Shown here one piece after another: positions 41,756 through 51,715 of a DNA stretch of 64,000 nucleotides; positions within the stretch are counted from its first letter, which is position 1; each line of letters starts with the position of its first letter. A program made the position numbers and the translations under genes. Source of the DNA: Mycobacterium sp. 852002-40037_SCH5390672 (GTDB lineage: Bacteria > Actinomycetota > Actinomycetes > Mycobacteriales > Mycobacteriaceae); assembly GCF_001665875.1 (NCBI RefSeq), contig NZ_LZTA01000082.1, positions 23,880-87,879 of the forward strand, in the 5' to 3' direction. A model generated the notes under the pieces. It did no database searches. It was not told the origin of the DNA and worked only from the letters and a program-made list of their open reading frames with translations.

Positions 41756-41977
41756 TTACTTGTACCGGTACACGATGCGGCCACGGGACAGGTCGTAGGG
41801 AGACAACTCCACCACCACCCGGTCCTCGGGCAGGATGCGGATGTAGTGCTGCCGCATCTTGCCGCTGATGTGCGCAAGCACCTTGTGACCGTTCTCCAGC
41901 TCAATGCGGAACATCGCATTGGGCAGAGGCTCGACCACCCGGCCTTCCACCTCGATGGCGCCGTCCTTCTTGGCCAT
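41756..41977 (-). CDS. infA: translation initiation factor IF-1
   Basis: Protein of 73 residues, a single OB-fold S1 domain: [20 protein letters not shown] at the start and [16 protein letters not shown] at the end, the normal IF-1 sequence. It is the first gene of the ribosomal operon here. The 254 bases upstream, shared with the divergent gene at 42232, must hold its promoter. Confidence 0.97.
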
Positions 41978-42231
41978 AACTAGTTAAGAATCCTCGCCGT
42001 ATAGTTTCGTTCTCGTCTGCGCCTAGTCGACGCGACATTGCCCACCGACTTGGAACGTGAGCCGGTGACAGGAAATTCCTAGGGACTTGGCACACAAAAA
42101 GTCGGCGCGGATGCCGCACCGTTGTTCCACGATACCTGGTTATTCCGCTCCACCAAAATCGCTGCCGGAGGAACGCGGGCACGCCTGCTCGACCTCCCGC
42201 ATGGCCGCTGACGAGCGCATACTTAACCCCG

Positions 42232-43932
42232 ATGACCATCCCTTCAGGCCTCTCAGGTCCCGGAGACGCCGGCTCGGCGGCGCAACAACGCAAACCCGTC
42301 ATGCTGACCGTCGACGACGACCCCTCGGTTTCTCGCGCCGTCGCCCGCGACCTGCGCCGCCACTACGGCGAGGACCACCGCATCGTGCGCGCGGAATCCG
42401 GGCCCGACGCGCTGGGCACGCTCAAGGAGCTCAAACTGCGCGGCGATACCGTCGCGCTGCTCATCGCCGACTACCGGATGCCGCAGATGAGCGGCATCGA
42501 GTTCCTCGAGCAGGCGATGGACCTGTATCCGGCGGCGCGCCGCGTGCTGCTGACCGCCTACGCCGACACGCACGCGGCCATCGACGCGATCAACGTCGTC
42601 GACCTCGACCACTACCTGCTCAAGCCGTGGGATCCCCCGGAGGAGAAGTTCTATCCCGTCATCGACGGGCTGCTGGACGCCTGGCGCGCCGCGCCCGAGC
42701 ACCCCATCCCGCACACCAAGGTGATCGGCCACCGCTGGTCGGCGCGGTCCTGGCAGGTCCGCGACTTCCTGGCCCGCAACGGGCTCTACTACACCTGGTT
42801 CATGGCCGACGAACCCGCGGGCGAGCGGCTGCTCACCGCGGCCGGCGAGGACGGCCTGCGGCTGCCGGTGGTGGTCACCCAGCGCGGCGACACACTGGTC
42901 GAACCCACCGATGCGCAGCTGGCCGAAACCCTGGGCCTGACCACCACGCCGTCGCAGGAGTTCTACGACCTGATCGTGGTCGGCGGCGGCCCCGCCGGCC
43001 TCGCCGCGGCCGTATACGGCGCCTCCGAAGGACTGCGCACGGTGCTCATCGAGCACATCGCCACCGGAGGCCAGGCCGGGCAGAGCTCGCGCATCGAGAA
43101 CTATCTGGGCTTCCCGGACGGGGTGTCCGGTGGCCAGCTGGCCGACCGGGCACGGCGGCAGGCCGAGAAATTCGGCGCCGAACTGATCACCGCCCGCAAG
43201 GCCACCGCCCTCGAGGTGAACGGATCCAAGCGCACCGTGCGGTTCGCCGACGGCGGCTCGATCGACGCGCACGCCGTCATTCTGGCCACCGGGGTCGCCT
43301 ACCGTCAGCTGCAGGCCGAAGGCTGCACCGAGCTGACCGGTTGCGGCATCTACTACGGGGCGGCCATCTCGGTCGCGTCGGAGTGCGAAGACGAAGAGGT
43401 CTATGTGATCGGCGGGGCGAACTCGGCCGGCCAGGCCGCCATGTACCTGTCGCGGACTGCGAAGAGGGTCAACGTCGTGGTGCGCGCCCCGTCGCTGGAG
43501 GCGTCGATGTCCTACTACCTCATCCAGCAGATCGAGGCGAACCCCAAGATCAACGTGCTGACCTGCACCGAGGTGCAACGCGCCGCAGGCGACGGCCACC
43601 TCGAGCGGCTGTCGCTGGTCAACAACCGCACCGGTGAAACCGAGGACGTCACCTGCGGCCGGATGTTCATCTTCATCGGCGCCGCCCCGCGCACCGACTG
43701 GCTCGACGGGGTGCTGGCCCGCGACGACCACGGGTTCATCCTGACCGGACCGGACCTGCGCAACGTGTGCGGCTGGACGCTGGAACGCCCGCCGCATCAC
43801 CTGGAAACCAGCGTCCCCGGGGTGTTCGCCACCGGCGACGTACGCTCCACCTCCGCCAAACGGGTCGCCGCGGCCGTCGGTGAAGGGTCGATGGCGGTCA
43901 TGCTGGTGCACCGCTACCTGGCCGAGAGCTAG
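42232..43932 (+). CDS. response-regulator receiver fused to thioredoxin-reductase-like flavoprotein
   Basis: Fusion protein of 566 residues. Residues 22-150 are a receiver domain with the acidic cluster VDDD near 27-30, phospho-acceptor Asp80 in IADYRMPQMSG and Lys131 in LLKPWD. Residues 160-240 resemble a glutaredoxin-like linker without CxxC. Residues 244-566 are a thioredoxin-reductase-type FAD/NAD(P)H domain (VGGGPAGLAAA near 250, VIGGANSAGQAA, and FATGDVRS near the end). The reductase active-site CxxC is replaced (GIYYGAAISV), so disulfide reduction through that site is not possible. A phosphorylation-controlled flavoprotein is the likeliest reading. It is followed eight bases later by its probable kinase. 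Confidence 0.88.
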   Translation: MTIPSGLSGPGDAGSAAQQRKPVMLTVDDDPSVSRAVARDLRRHYGEDHRIVRAESGPDALGTLKELKLRGDTVALLIADYRMPQMSGIEFLEQAMDLYPAARRVLLTAYADTHAAIDAINVVDLDHYLLKPWDPPEEKFYPVIDGLLDAWRAAPEHPIPHTKVIGHRWSARSWQVRDFLARNGLYYTWFMADEPAGERLLTAAGEDGLRLPVVVTQRGDTLVEPTDAQLAETLGLTTTPSQEFYDLIVVGGGPAGLAAAVYGASEGLRTVLIEHIATGGQAGQSSRIENYLGFPDGVSGGQLADRARRQAEKFGAELITARKATALEVNGSKRTVRFADGGSIDAHAVILATGVAYRQLQAEGCTELTGCGIYYGAAISVASECEDEEVYVIGGANSAGQAAMYLSRTAKRVNVVVRAPSLEASMSYYLIQQIEANPKINVLTCTEVQRAAGDGHLERLSLVNNRTGETEDVTCGRMFIFIGAAPRTDWLDGVLARDDHGFILTGPDLRNVCGWTLERPPHHLETSVPGVFATGDVRSTSAKRVAAAVGEGSMAVMLVHRYLAES

Positions 43933-43939
43933 GAGGGGT

Positions 43940-45478
43940 ATGACCGGCTCCGAATCAACCAAAGTCCCCTGCCAGCCCGACGAGCTGCGCAGCCTGTTCC
44001 TGTTCGAGGCGCTGACCGACGAACAGCTCGCGGTGCTGTGCGCCAACGGGCACATCCAGCGCTACGAACCGGGTCCGATCTGCGTGGAAGGCGAGCCGGC
44101 GACATGCTTCTACGTCCTGCTCGACGGGGAGCTGACCATGACCAAACTCTCCGGCGGCCAGGACATCGAAACCAACCGCACCTCGCAGCGCGGCGTGTAC
44201 TGCGGCGCCTGGCGGGCCTTCACCGGCGGGAAACAAAAGACCTACGACGCCTCGGTGCATGTGATCAAGCCGTCGCGGTTCTTCGTGATGGACGCGCCGG
44301 TGTTCGCCCAGTTCATGCGGGACCAGTTCCCGATGGCGGTACATCTGCTCGACGGCATCGCCGTCGGCACCGACCGGACCCGCCGGATCATCGACAACCG
44401 GGAGAAGCTGCTGGCGCTGGGCCGGCTGTCGGCCGGGCTGACGCATCAGCTGAACAATCCCGCGGCGGCGATCGCGCGATCCGCGGCGGATCTGCGCGAA
44501 CGCGTAGCCAACATGCGGCACAAGCTGGGGATGCTGGCCGACGGCACCATTTCGCCCGAGGCGCTGAGCGCGCTGGTGCGACTGCAGGAGCGGGTCGCCG
44601 AGCAAGTCGCCAAGTCGGCGTCCCAGCACTTGAGCGCGCTCGAGACCTCCGACCGCGAGGACGCCGTCGGCGACTGGCTGGACGACCACGGCATCGACGG
44701 CGGGTGGGACATCGCGCCGACGTTCGTCGAGGGCGGCATCGACACCGATTGGCTGGAGCGGATTTCCGCGGTCACCGAAGAGCTCGCGTCGACATCGCTG
44801 GAGCAGGCGATCCGATGGATCAACTACACCATCGAAAGCGAGCTGCTGATGAACCAGATCCTGGAAGCGAGCAAACGGATTTCGGCACTGGTCGCCGACG
44901 CCAAGCAGTATTCGCAAATGGATCGGGCCCCGTTCCAGGTGACCAATGTGCACGATCTGCTGCGCAGCACGCTGGTGATGTTCGCCGACCGGCTGACCAA
45001 AGACGCGGGCAAGGGCGCCGGCAAGGACCACGTCGTCACGGTGGTCAAGGAGTTCGACCAAACTCTTCCCGAAATCCCTTGCTACCCAGGTGATCTCAAT
45101 CAGGTGTGGACCAACATCATCGACAATGCGATCGCCGCCATGCGCGACACCGGTGGGACCCTGACCATCCGCACCTGCCGGGAAGGTGACAACCTGGCCC
45201 GAATCGAAATCTGCGACACGGGGCCGGGGATCCCCGAGGACGTGCGCGAGCACATCTTCGAGCCGTTCTTCACCACCAAACCGTTCGGCGAAGGCACCGG
45301 GCTGGGTCTGGACCTGGCGTTCAACATCGTCGTGAAGAAGCATCGCGGGGACCTGCGAGTGGAGTCGGTGCCCGGCGACACCCGGTTCATCGTGCTGCTC
45401 CCCCTCACGGCGCCTCCCGCCGACGTCGTAGCCGCAGATCCCGACGATGTCGATGAGGATGTAGCCGCTTCGGAATAG
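43940..45478 (+). CDS. cyclic-nucleotide-domain sensor histidine kinase
   Basis: Protein of 512 residues with no membrane helices. Residues 17-125 form a CRP/FNR-type cyclic-nucleotide-binding fold (LFEALTDEQLAVLCANGHIQ ... GEPATCFYVLLDGELTM). A helical phospho-acceptor domain follows with His169 in GLTHQLNNPAAAIARS, the LNNP form of H-box. A long helical insert spans 190-320. The ATPase domain carries the N box (VWTNIIDNAIAAM), G1 (DTGPGIPED) and G2 (GTGLGLDLA). The gene overlaps nothing but starts with AGGAGGGG directly after the flavoprotein stop, so the two are coupled. It probably phosphorylates Asp80 of the flavoprotein's receiver domain. Confidence 0.88.
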   Translation: MTGSESTKVPCQPDELRSLFLFEALTDEQLAVLCANGHIQRYEPGPICVEGEPATCFYVLLDGELTMTKLSGGQDIETNRTSQRGVYCGAWRAFTGGKQKTYDASVHVIKPSRFFVMDAPVFAQFMRDQFPMAVHLLDGIAVGTDRTRRIIDNREKLLALGRLSAGLTHQLNNPAAAIARSAADLRERVANMRHKLGMLADGTISPEALSALVRLQERVAEQVAKSASQHLSALETSDREDAVGDWLDDHGIDGGWDIAPTFVEGGIDTDWLERISAVTEELASTSLEQAIRWINYTIESELLMNQILEASKRISALVADAKQYSQMDRAPFQVTNVHDLLRSTLVMFADRLTKDAGKGAGKDHVVTVVKEFDQTLPEIPCYPGDLNQVWTNIIDNAIAAMRDTGGTLTIRTCREGDNLARIEICDTGPGIPEDVREHIFEPFFTTKPFGEGTGLGLDLAFNIVVKKHRGDLRVESVPGDTRFIVLLPLTAPPADVVAADPDDVDEDVAASE

Positions 45479-45506
45479 CTTTCGCGGGGCGCGGGTTGGG
45501 AAAACC

Positions 45507-46355
45507 ATGACCGACGCAGCGAGCAAACCCAATCTCGGCCGGTTCGGATCGTTCGGACGCGGCGTCACACCCGAGCAGGCCAGGGACATCGAAGCGCTGG
45601 GCTACGGCGCCGTCTGGGTCGGCGGTTCGCCGCCCGCCGAGCTGGCGTGGGTCGAGCCCCTCCTGGAAGCCACCACGACGTTGCAGGTGGGCACCGGCAT
45701 CGTCAACATCTGGACCGCGGCCGCCAAGCCGGTTGCCGAATCGTTCCACCGCATCGAGGCGGCCTACCCGGGCCGGTTCCTGCTGGGCATCGGTGTCGGA
45801 CATCCCGAGGCTCACACCGAATACCGCAAGCCCTACGACGCGCTGGCCGACTACCTCAAGCAGCTCGACGATTACGGGGTGCCCGCCAACCGCCGGGTGG
45901 TGGCGGCGCTGGGACCGCGCGTCCTCAAACTGGCCGCGGAGCGCTCGGCGGGCGCACACCCCTATCTGACCACCCCCGAGCACACCGCGCAGGCCCGCGA
46001 GCTCATCGGCCCATCGGCGTTCCTGGCACCCGAGCACAAGGTGGTGCTGACCACGGACGCAGAGAAGGCGCGGGCGGTCGGTCGCAAGGCGCTCGACGTC
46101 TATTTCAATCTCGCCAATTACCGAAACAACTGGAAGCGGCTGGGTTTCACCGAGGACGAGGTCACCCGGCCGGGCAGCGACCGTCTGGTCGACGCGGTGG
46201 TGGCGTATGGCACCGTGGACCAGATCGCGGCGCGGCTCACCGAACACCTGGACGCCGGCGCCGATCACGTCCCCGTGCAGGTCCTGACGAAGGATGAAAA
46301 CCTGGTCTCGGCACTGGCCGAACTGGCCGGGCCACTGGGGCTCAAACAGTCCTGA
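45507..46355 (+). CDS. LLM-class F420-dependent oxidoreductase, copy 1 (Rv3463-like)
   Basis: Luciferase-like protein of 282 residues in the family of Rv3463 (F420-dependent, unknown substrate). It starts LGRFGSFGRGVTPEQARDIEALGYGAVWVGG and has TTTLQVGTGIVNIWTAAA, GRFLLGIGVGHPEAH, and SAGAHPYLTTPEHTAQA near residue 148. It is clearly a paralogue of the next gene, 22 bases downstream. Unlike its neighbour, it lacks the WMPTRS segment at the first strand. Confidence 0.88.
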   Translation: MTDAASKPNLGRFGSFGRGVTPEQARDIEALGYGAVWVGGSPPAELAWVEPLLEATTTLQVGTGIVNIWTAAAKPVAESFHRIEAAYPGRFLLGIGVGHPEAHTEYRKPYDALADYLKQLDDYGVPANRRVVAALGPRVLKLAAERSAGAHPYLTTPEHTAQARELIGPSAFLAPEHKVVLTTDAEKARAVGRKALDVYFNLANYRNNWKRLGFTEDEVTRPGSDRLVDAVVAYGTVDQIAARLTEHLDAGADHVPVQVLTKDENLVSALAELAGPLGLKQS

Positions 46356-46377
46356 CCCGACGCGTAGGGGGAGCTAG

Positions 46378-47244
46378 ATGACCGAGGGAGTTTCACTCAA
46401 GCCCGAGCTCGGCCGGTTCGGCGTCTGGATGCCCACCCGATCCATCGCCCCCGAATTGGCCGCCGGCATCGAATCGCTGGGGTACGGCGCCGTCTGGATC
46501 GGCGGATCACCGGACGCCGATCTGTCCTGGGTCGAGCCGGCCCTGGCGCGGACCACGTCGCTGCAACTGGCCACCGGCATCGTCAACATCTGGTCGGCGC
46601 CCGCCCCGGCCGTCGCCGAGTCCTTTCAGCGGATCGAAAGCAGCCACCCGGGAAGGTTTTTGCTGGGCGTCGGGGTTGGCCACCCCGAGCACACCGGAGA
46701 ATACGTGAAGCCGTACGACGCGCTGGTCTCCTATCTCGACGAACTCGACGCGGCGCTGGTGCCGACCAGCCGACGGGTCCTCGCGGCGCTCGGGCCACGA
46801 GTGCTACGGCTCGCGGCGCAGCGCAGCGCCGGTGCGCACCCGTATCTGACCACACCGGAACACACCGCCAAGGCGCGCGATTTGCTCGGCGGGACAGTGT
46901 ATTTGGCGCCCGAGCACAAGGTGGTGCTCAGTACGGACGCCGAGAAGGCCCGCGCGATCGGCCGCCAGACCGTCGAGCATTATCTGGGCCTGAACAATTA
47001 CGTGAACAACTGGCTGCGGTTGGGATTCACCGAAGCCGACGTGCGCAAGCCGGGCAGCGACAGGCTGATCGACGCGGTGGTAGCCCACGGCTCTGTCGAG
47101 GACATCGCGGGGCGGCTGGGTGAACATCTGGAGGCCGGAGCCGACCACGTGGCGATTCAGGTGCTCGGCGACCATGACGAAGAATCGCTGCTACCTGCGC
47201 TAAGTGAATTGGCCGGGGCTCTGGGGCTAACTCGCGAAAACTGA
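46378..47244 (+). CDS. LLM-class F420-dependent oxidoreductase, copy 2 (Rv3463-like)
   Basis: Protein of 288 residues that parallels the preceding gene along its whole length (LGRFGVWMPTRSIAPELAAGIESLGYGAVWIGG; GRFLLGVGVGHPEHTGE; SAGAHPYLTTPEHTAKA). The two most probably arose by tandem duplication. It starts at ATG 46378. By position next to rmlB it would be the Rv3463 orthologue. Substrate unknown. Confidence 0.88.
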   Translation: MTEGVSLKPELGRFGVWMPTRSIAPELAAGIESLGYGAVWIGGSPDADLSWVEPALARTTSLQLATGIVNIWSAPAPAVAESFQRIESSHPGRFLLGVGVGHPEHTGEYVKPYDALVSYLDELDAALVPTSRRVLAALGPRVLRLAAQRSAGAHPYLTTPEHTAKARDLLGGTVYLAPEHKVVLSTDAEKARAIGRQTVEHYLGLNNYVNNWLRLGFTEADVRKPGSDRLIDAVVAHGSVEDIAGRLGEHLEAGADHVAIQVLGDHDEESLLPALSELAGALGLTREN

Positions 47245-47261
47245 CCGATCGGCTCGGTTAG

Positions 47262-48266
<1,005 letters not shown>

Positions 48267-48267
48267 C

Positions 48268-48876
48268 GTGCACGTTCGTGAACTGAAAATTCCCGGCGCC
48301 TGGGAGATCACCCCCACCGTTCATGGCGATTCGCGCGGCCATTTCTTCGAATGGCTGACCGACAAGGGATTCAGCTCCTTCGCCGGTCATCGGCTGGACG
48401 TCCGACAGGCCAATTGCTCGGTGTCCTCGGCGGGGGTGTTGCGCGGCTTGCATTTCGCCCAGGTGCCGCCGAGCCAGGCGAAGTACGTGACCTGCGTGCG
48501 CGGTTCGGTGTTCGACGTTGTCGTCGACATCCGGGTGGGCTCCCCGACATTCGGGCAGTGGGATTCGGTTCTGCTTGACGACTCCGATCACCGGACTGTC
48601 TACATTTCCGAAGGCCTGGGACACGGCTTCCTGGCGCTGCAAGACAATTCGACGGTGATGTATTTGTGCTCGGCGGAATACAACCCGCAACGCGAGCACA
48701 CCATTCGCGCAACCGATCCGGCATTGGCCATCGACTGGCCGCTGGTGGACGGGGCTGCGCCCAACTTGTCCGGCCGCGATGCCGCGGCGCCCAGTTTCGA
48801 CGAGGCGCGAGCGTCCGGCCTGCTGCCCACCTGGGAGGAGACGCAGGCGTTCATTCAACATATGCCTATCGAATAG
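48268..48876 (+). CDS. rmlC: dTDP-4-dehydrorhamnose 3,5-epimerase RmlC
   Basis: Cupin-fold epimerase of 202 residues, third step of dTDP-L-rhamnose synthesis. It has DSRGHFFEW (near residue 21), the catalytic His in VLRGLHFAQVPPSQAKYV (near 62) and Tyr in VMYLCSAEYNP (near 135). GTG at 48268 is chosen because it lies one base after the rmlB stop and gives the same length as M. tuberculosis RmlC. It is the last gene of the conserved block. Confidence 0.96.
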   Translation: MHVRELKIPGAWEITPTVHGDSRGHFFEWLTDKGFSSFAGHRLDVRQANCSVSSAGVLRGLHFAQVPPSQAKYVTCVRGSVFDVVVDIRVGSPTFGQWDSVLLDDSDHRTVYISEGLGHGFLALQDNSTVMYLCSAEYNPQREHTIRATDPALAIDWPLVDGAAPNLSGRDAAAPSFDEARASGLLPTWEETQAFIQHMPIE

Positions 48877-49035
48877 CTGCGCTACGTACGACATCGCCAT
48901 GAGCCAAGCGGGAAGGCCGACGTCTCCCGCAGCGCGTGGCAGTCGATTGCTTCTGGACACGTGAATTCCCTAAATTCGCCGCCTGTGGCGATACGATGGC
49001 GCTGGTAGCGAGATGCGGCCGAGGAACGGGGGCCG

Positions 49036-50379
49036 ATGAATTTAGGGCGCGCATTCGATCCACGCAGCAACGCACTGAACGCATGGCGGCTGCTGCTGGC
49101 GGCTGAAGTGATCGTCTGCCACTCGTGGGGGATCACTGGCCGCGTTCCATCTCTCCGGTCGGTTTACCAGCTACTCCTTTGCGTGGGAGTTGACGGGTTC
49201 TTTGCGATCTCGGGGTTCCTCATTACCGCGAGTTGGCTTAGCAACCCCCGGCTCCGCGAGTATTTATCCGCTCGGGCTCTTCGAATCTTTCCCGGCTTCT
49301 ACGTCTGCCTGGTGGTAACGGCTTTCGTCATCGCCCCGGTCGGCGTGGCGATGCAAGGTGGCTCGGCCGCGAAGCTGATTACATCCGGTGCGCCTTTGGA
49401 GTTCGTGCTAGAGAACAGCGCAGTGGCGTTGGTCAAGTTCGATATCGGCGGAACACCGCGCGGAATCCCAGACGCAGGCGTCTGGAACGGTTCTCTGTGG
49501 TCGCTCATATGGGAATTGATGTGCTACCTCGCCGTGGCCCTCATCGGCGTCATCGGACTAGCCAACCGGCGTTGGATTTCCCCCGCGATGTTCGCACTGG
49601 CACTGGCGGGAACGATGTTATTGCCACCACTCACGCAACCCGAGGTCGCGGCTGTTCATCAGAAGGGCAGTGCGCTTCTCCCGCTGATGTTCTTGGCCGC
49701 ACGTACTGCCATCATGTTTTCGGCGGGCGCTTTTCTCTACCAGTGGCGAGACCGGATTCCTGCCCGGTGGTCACTCGTTGCAGTCAGCATAGCCATCGTG
49801 GCAGCTTCAAGCCTATTGCCTGATTACCGGGCCGTCGCTGCCATTCCCCTGGCGTATGCCGTTGTCGTATCGGGGGCGCTGGTTCGCCACAAGCGTCTGA
49901 GATTACGAACGGACTTGTCCTACGGCGTCTACATCTATGCATGCCCCATGCAGCAGTTGTTGGCTATCTCTGGCCTCATCTGGCTCAACCCGCTCGCCTT
50001 CGCTGCCCTTTCCACGATGGCCACTTTGCCGCTAGCTGCGCTGAGCTGGTTTCTTGTGGAGAAGCCCGCGCAATCTTTCAAGCGCCGCCTCAAGCGCAAG
50101 GGATCGGCCCACGCCGCCGCAGAGGGCGAGAACCGTCCGGCCGCCGTAGACGTAGTTGAACCGCCACCCGCGGAAGTCCCGGGTGCTGGCCAGCCGAATG
50201 CGCTGCCGATTAAGGCGATCAGCGCCCACGCCGCAAGCGCCCCGAAGAGATCGGCTGCACACACATACCCGCAGAAGCCTGAAGCGCTCTTCGACAGCGG
50301 GGTCATCCGATTGCGCCGACAGCGCGCTTCGAACGATGGGAGCAGTCAAATGAAACTGGGCCAGGTACTCGATCCGTGA
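49036..50379 (+). CDS. acyltransferase 3 family membrane protein
   Basis: Membrane O-acyltransferase of 447 residues (acyltransferase 3, OafA-like), with about ten hydrophobic helices. It has NAWRLLLAAEVIVCHSWGI near residue 14 (family His in the first helix), GFFAISGFLITASWL near 52, ARALRIFPGFYVCL near 75 and SYGVYIYACPMQQ near 297. The C-terminal 80 residues are hydrophilic and Pro/Ala-rich. Such enzymes usually acylate sugars or surface glycans; the position just after rmlB-rmlC is suggestive but not proof. The DNA is visibly less GC-rich than its neighbours, which suggests acquisition by transfer. Confidence 0.82.
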   Translation: MNLGRAFDPRSNALNAWRLLLAAEVIVCHSWGITGRVPSLRSVYQLLLCVGVDGFFAISGFLITASWLSNPRLREYLSARALRIFPGFYVCLVVTAFVIAPVGVAMQGGSAAKLITSGAPLEFVLENSAVALVKFDIGGTPRGIPDAGVWNGSLWSLIWELMCYLAVALIGVIGLANRRWISPAMFALALAGTMLLPPLTQPEVAAVHQKGSALLPLMFLAARTAIMFSAGAFLYQWRDRIPARWSLVAVSIAIVAASSLLPDYRAVAAIPLAYAVVVSGALVRHKRLRLRTDLSYGVYIYACPMQQLLAISGLIWLNPLAFAALSTMATLPLAALSWFLVEKPAQSFKRRLKRKGSAHAAAEGENRPAAVDVVEPPPAEVPGAGQPNALPIKAISAHAASAPKRSAAHTYPQKPEALFDSGVIRLRRQRASNDGSSQMKLGQVLDP

Positions 50380-50405
50380 CTGGAAAACTTGACATGACGT
50401 CGTCC

Positions 50406-50789
50406 TCAACCGGAAGCGGACAGCTGCTGTGCGGTAAAGGGACCTGCCCATAACACCACCGTGAGCACTTCTGCCGCCACGCTGACGACCGCGTACGGCG
50501 CCGGGTCCCAGCCCCGTTCGGAAAAGCCGGAAAGGCCAACGGTGCGCGACAGCACGAACGCGACCAGGGAAACGGCCGCCACCGTGGCACCGGCCCAGCG
50601 CAGCCACCCGGGACCGCCGACCAGGATCAGCAGCGCGATCGCAAACGAAAGACTTGCCTGGACCATGAACGCCGCGCCGATGTTCGGAACGTGTTGGTAG
50701 CCATGCACATAGAGATAGGCGTGGCTGGCGGCGCTGATGGCCAACGACGCGGCGATGCCGAGCCGGACCAGGATGCTCGTCAATGTCAT
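50406..50789 (-). CDS. small four-helix membrane protein
   Basis: Protein of 127 residues with four hydrophobic helices (near 8-24, 40-57, 63-83 and 100-118) and little else. It may belong to the DoxX-like group, but I am not sure. ATG at 50789 overlaps the metallophosphoesterase stop (ATGA at 50786-50789), so it is the last gene of the sigma-factor operon. Confidence 0.72.
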   Translation of the reverse strand: MTLTSILVRLGIAASLAISAASHAYLYVHGYQHVPNIGAAFMVQASLSFAIALLILVGGPGWLRWAGATVAAVSLVAFVLSRTVGLSGFSERGWDPAPYAVVSVAAEVLTVVLWAGPFTAQQLSASG

Positions 50790-51715
50790 TGCAGTGTCTG
50801 CTCCTTCAGGGCCAAGGCGGCTTCTCCCTTGGTGTAGCTGACCTGACGGATGCCGAGTGCGTCGCGCAGCTTGCCGGCGGGCAGCGTGACCGGCTTGGGC
50901 GCGGACCCGTCACCGGGATGCGGCAGTGGATACGCGGTGGTGGTCCCGCTGTAGAACGTCACGTTGTCTTCGGTTTTGGAGAACAATTGGTGGACATGGC
51001 CGTTGAGGCACGTGACGGATGCGAAGCGGCGCAGGTAGCTCAGCGCCTGGGTGGCGTCGTCGGTGCCCCAGCCCCATTGCGGATACATGGCAAACAACGG
51101 GATGTGACTGAACACGATGATGGGCGTGTCGCTCGAAAGACCGGCGACGTCCTTTTTGACGAACTCCAACTGATCGGCACCGAGATGACCGAGCTTGCGC
51201 AGATTCAACGTGTTGACCAGAGCGATCAGGTGTACGCCGGCGATATCCAGGCTGTACCAGCCGTCGCCAACCGACCCCGCGCCGAACGCGTTTCGGTACT
51301 TCTGCCCCGCGTCGTCGACCGAGTCGTGCTCTCCGGGCACGGTGAACACGTGTGGCGTCTTGAGGCCCGTCATCATCTGCTTCACCTGGTCGAACTGCTC
51401 CGGGGTGGACAGGTGGGTGAGGTCACCCGTATGGATGACGAAATCCGGTGTGTAGCCGAGGGTATTGACCTGATCGATCGCGCGGCGAAACGTTGCGGCG
51501 ACGTCCGGGTTGGGCGCACCGGTGAAACCGAGGTGGCTGTCGCTGATCTGGGCGAACCGCAGGGCGGGCCGGCCCGACGTATGCTGAGCCGCCGCTGCAC
51601 CGGCGACATGCGAGATGACCTCGCCGCCGGCCACGGCGAACCCTACCGCCGCTCCGAACCATGCCGTGTGCCGAATCAGCTGGCGGCGGGTCATGGCTTC
51701 CCCGGCGCGGGTCAT
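50786..51715 (-). CDS. Tat-exported metallophosphoesterase
   Basis: Calcineurin-like phosphoesterase of 309 residues. A twin-arginine signal (MTRRQLIRH followed by a hydrophobic stretch ending GAAAA) precedes the mature domain. Metal ligands appear in order: AQISDSHLG, HTGDLTHL, PGEHDS, FSHIPLF and CLNGHVHQLF. It is probably secreted folded; substrate unknown. ATG at 51715 overlaps the cupredoxin stop (ATGA); a second in-frame ATG at 51694 starts right at the TRR motif. It sits in the five-gene operon with a sigma factor. Confidence 0.85.
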   Translation of the reverse strand: MTRAGEAMTRRQLIRHTAWFGAAVGFAVAGGEVISHVAGAAAAQHTSGRPALRFAQISDSHLGFTGAPNPDVAATFRRAIDQVNTLGYTPDFVIHTGDLTHLSTPEQFDQVKQMMTGLKTPHVFTVPGEHDSVDDAGQKYRNAFGAGSVGDGWYSLDIAGVHLIALVNTLNLRKLGHLGADQLEFVKKDVAGLSSDTPIIVFSHIPLFAMYPQWGWGTDDATQALSYLRRFASVTCLNGHVHQLFSKTEDNVTFYSGTTTAYPLPHPGDGSAPKPVTLPAGKLRDALGIRQVSYTKGEAALALKEQTLQ

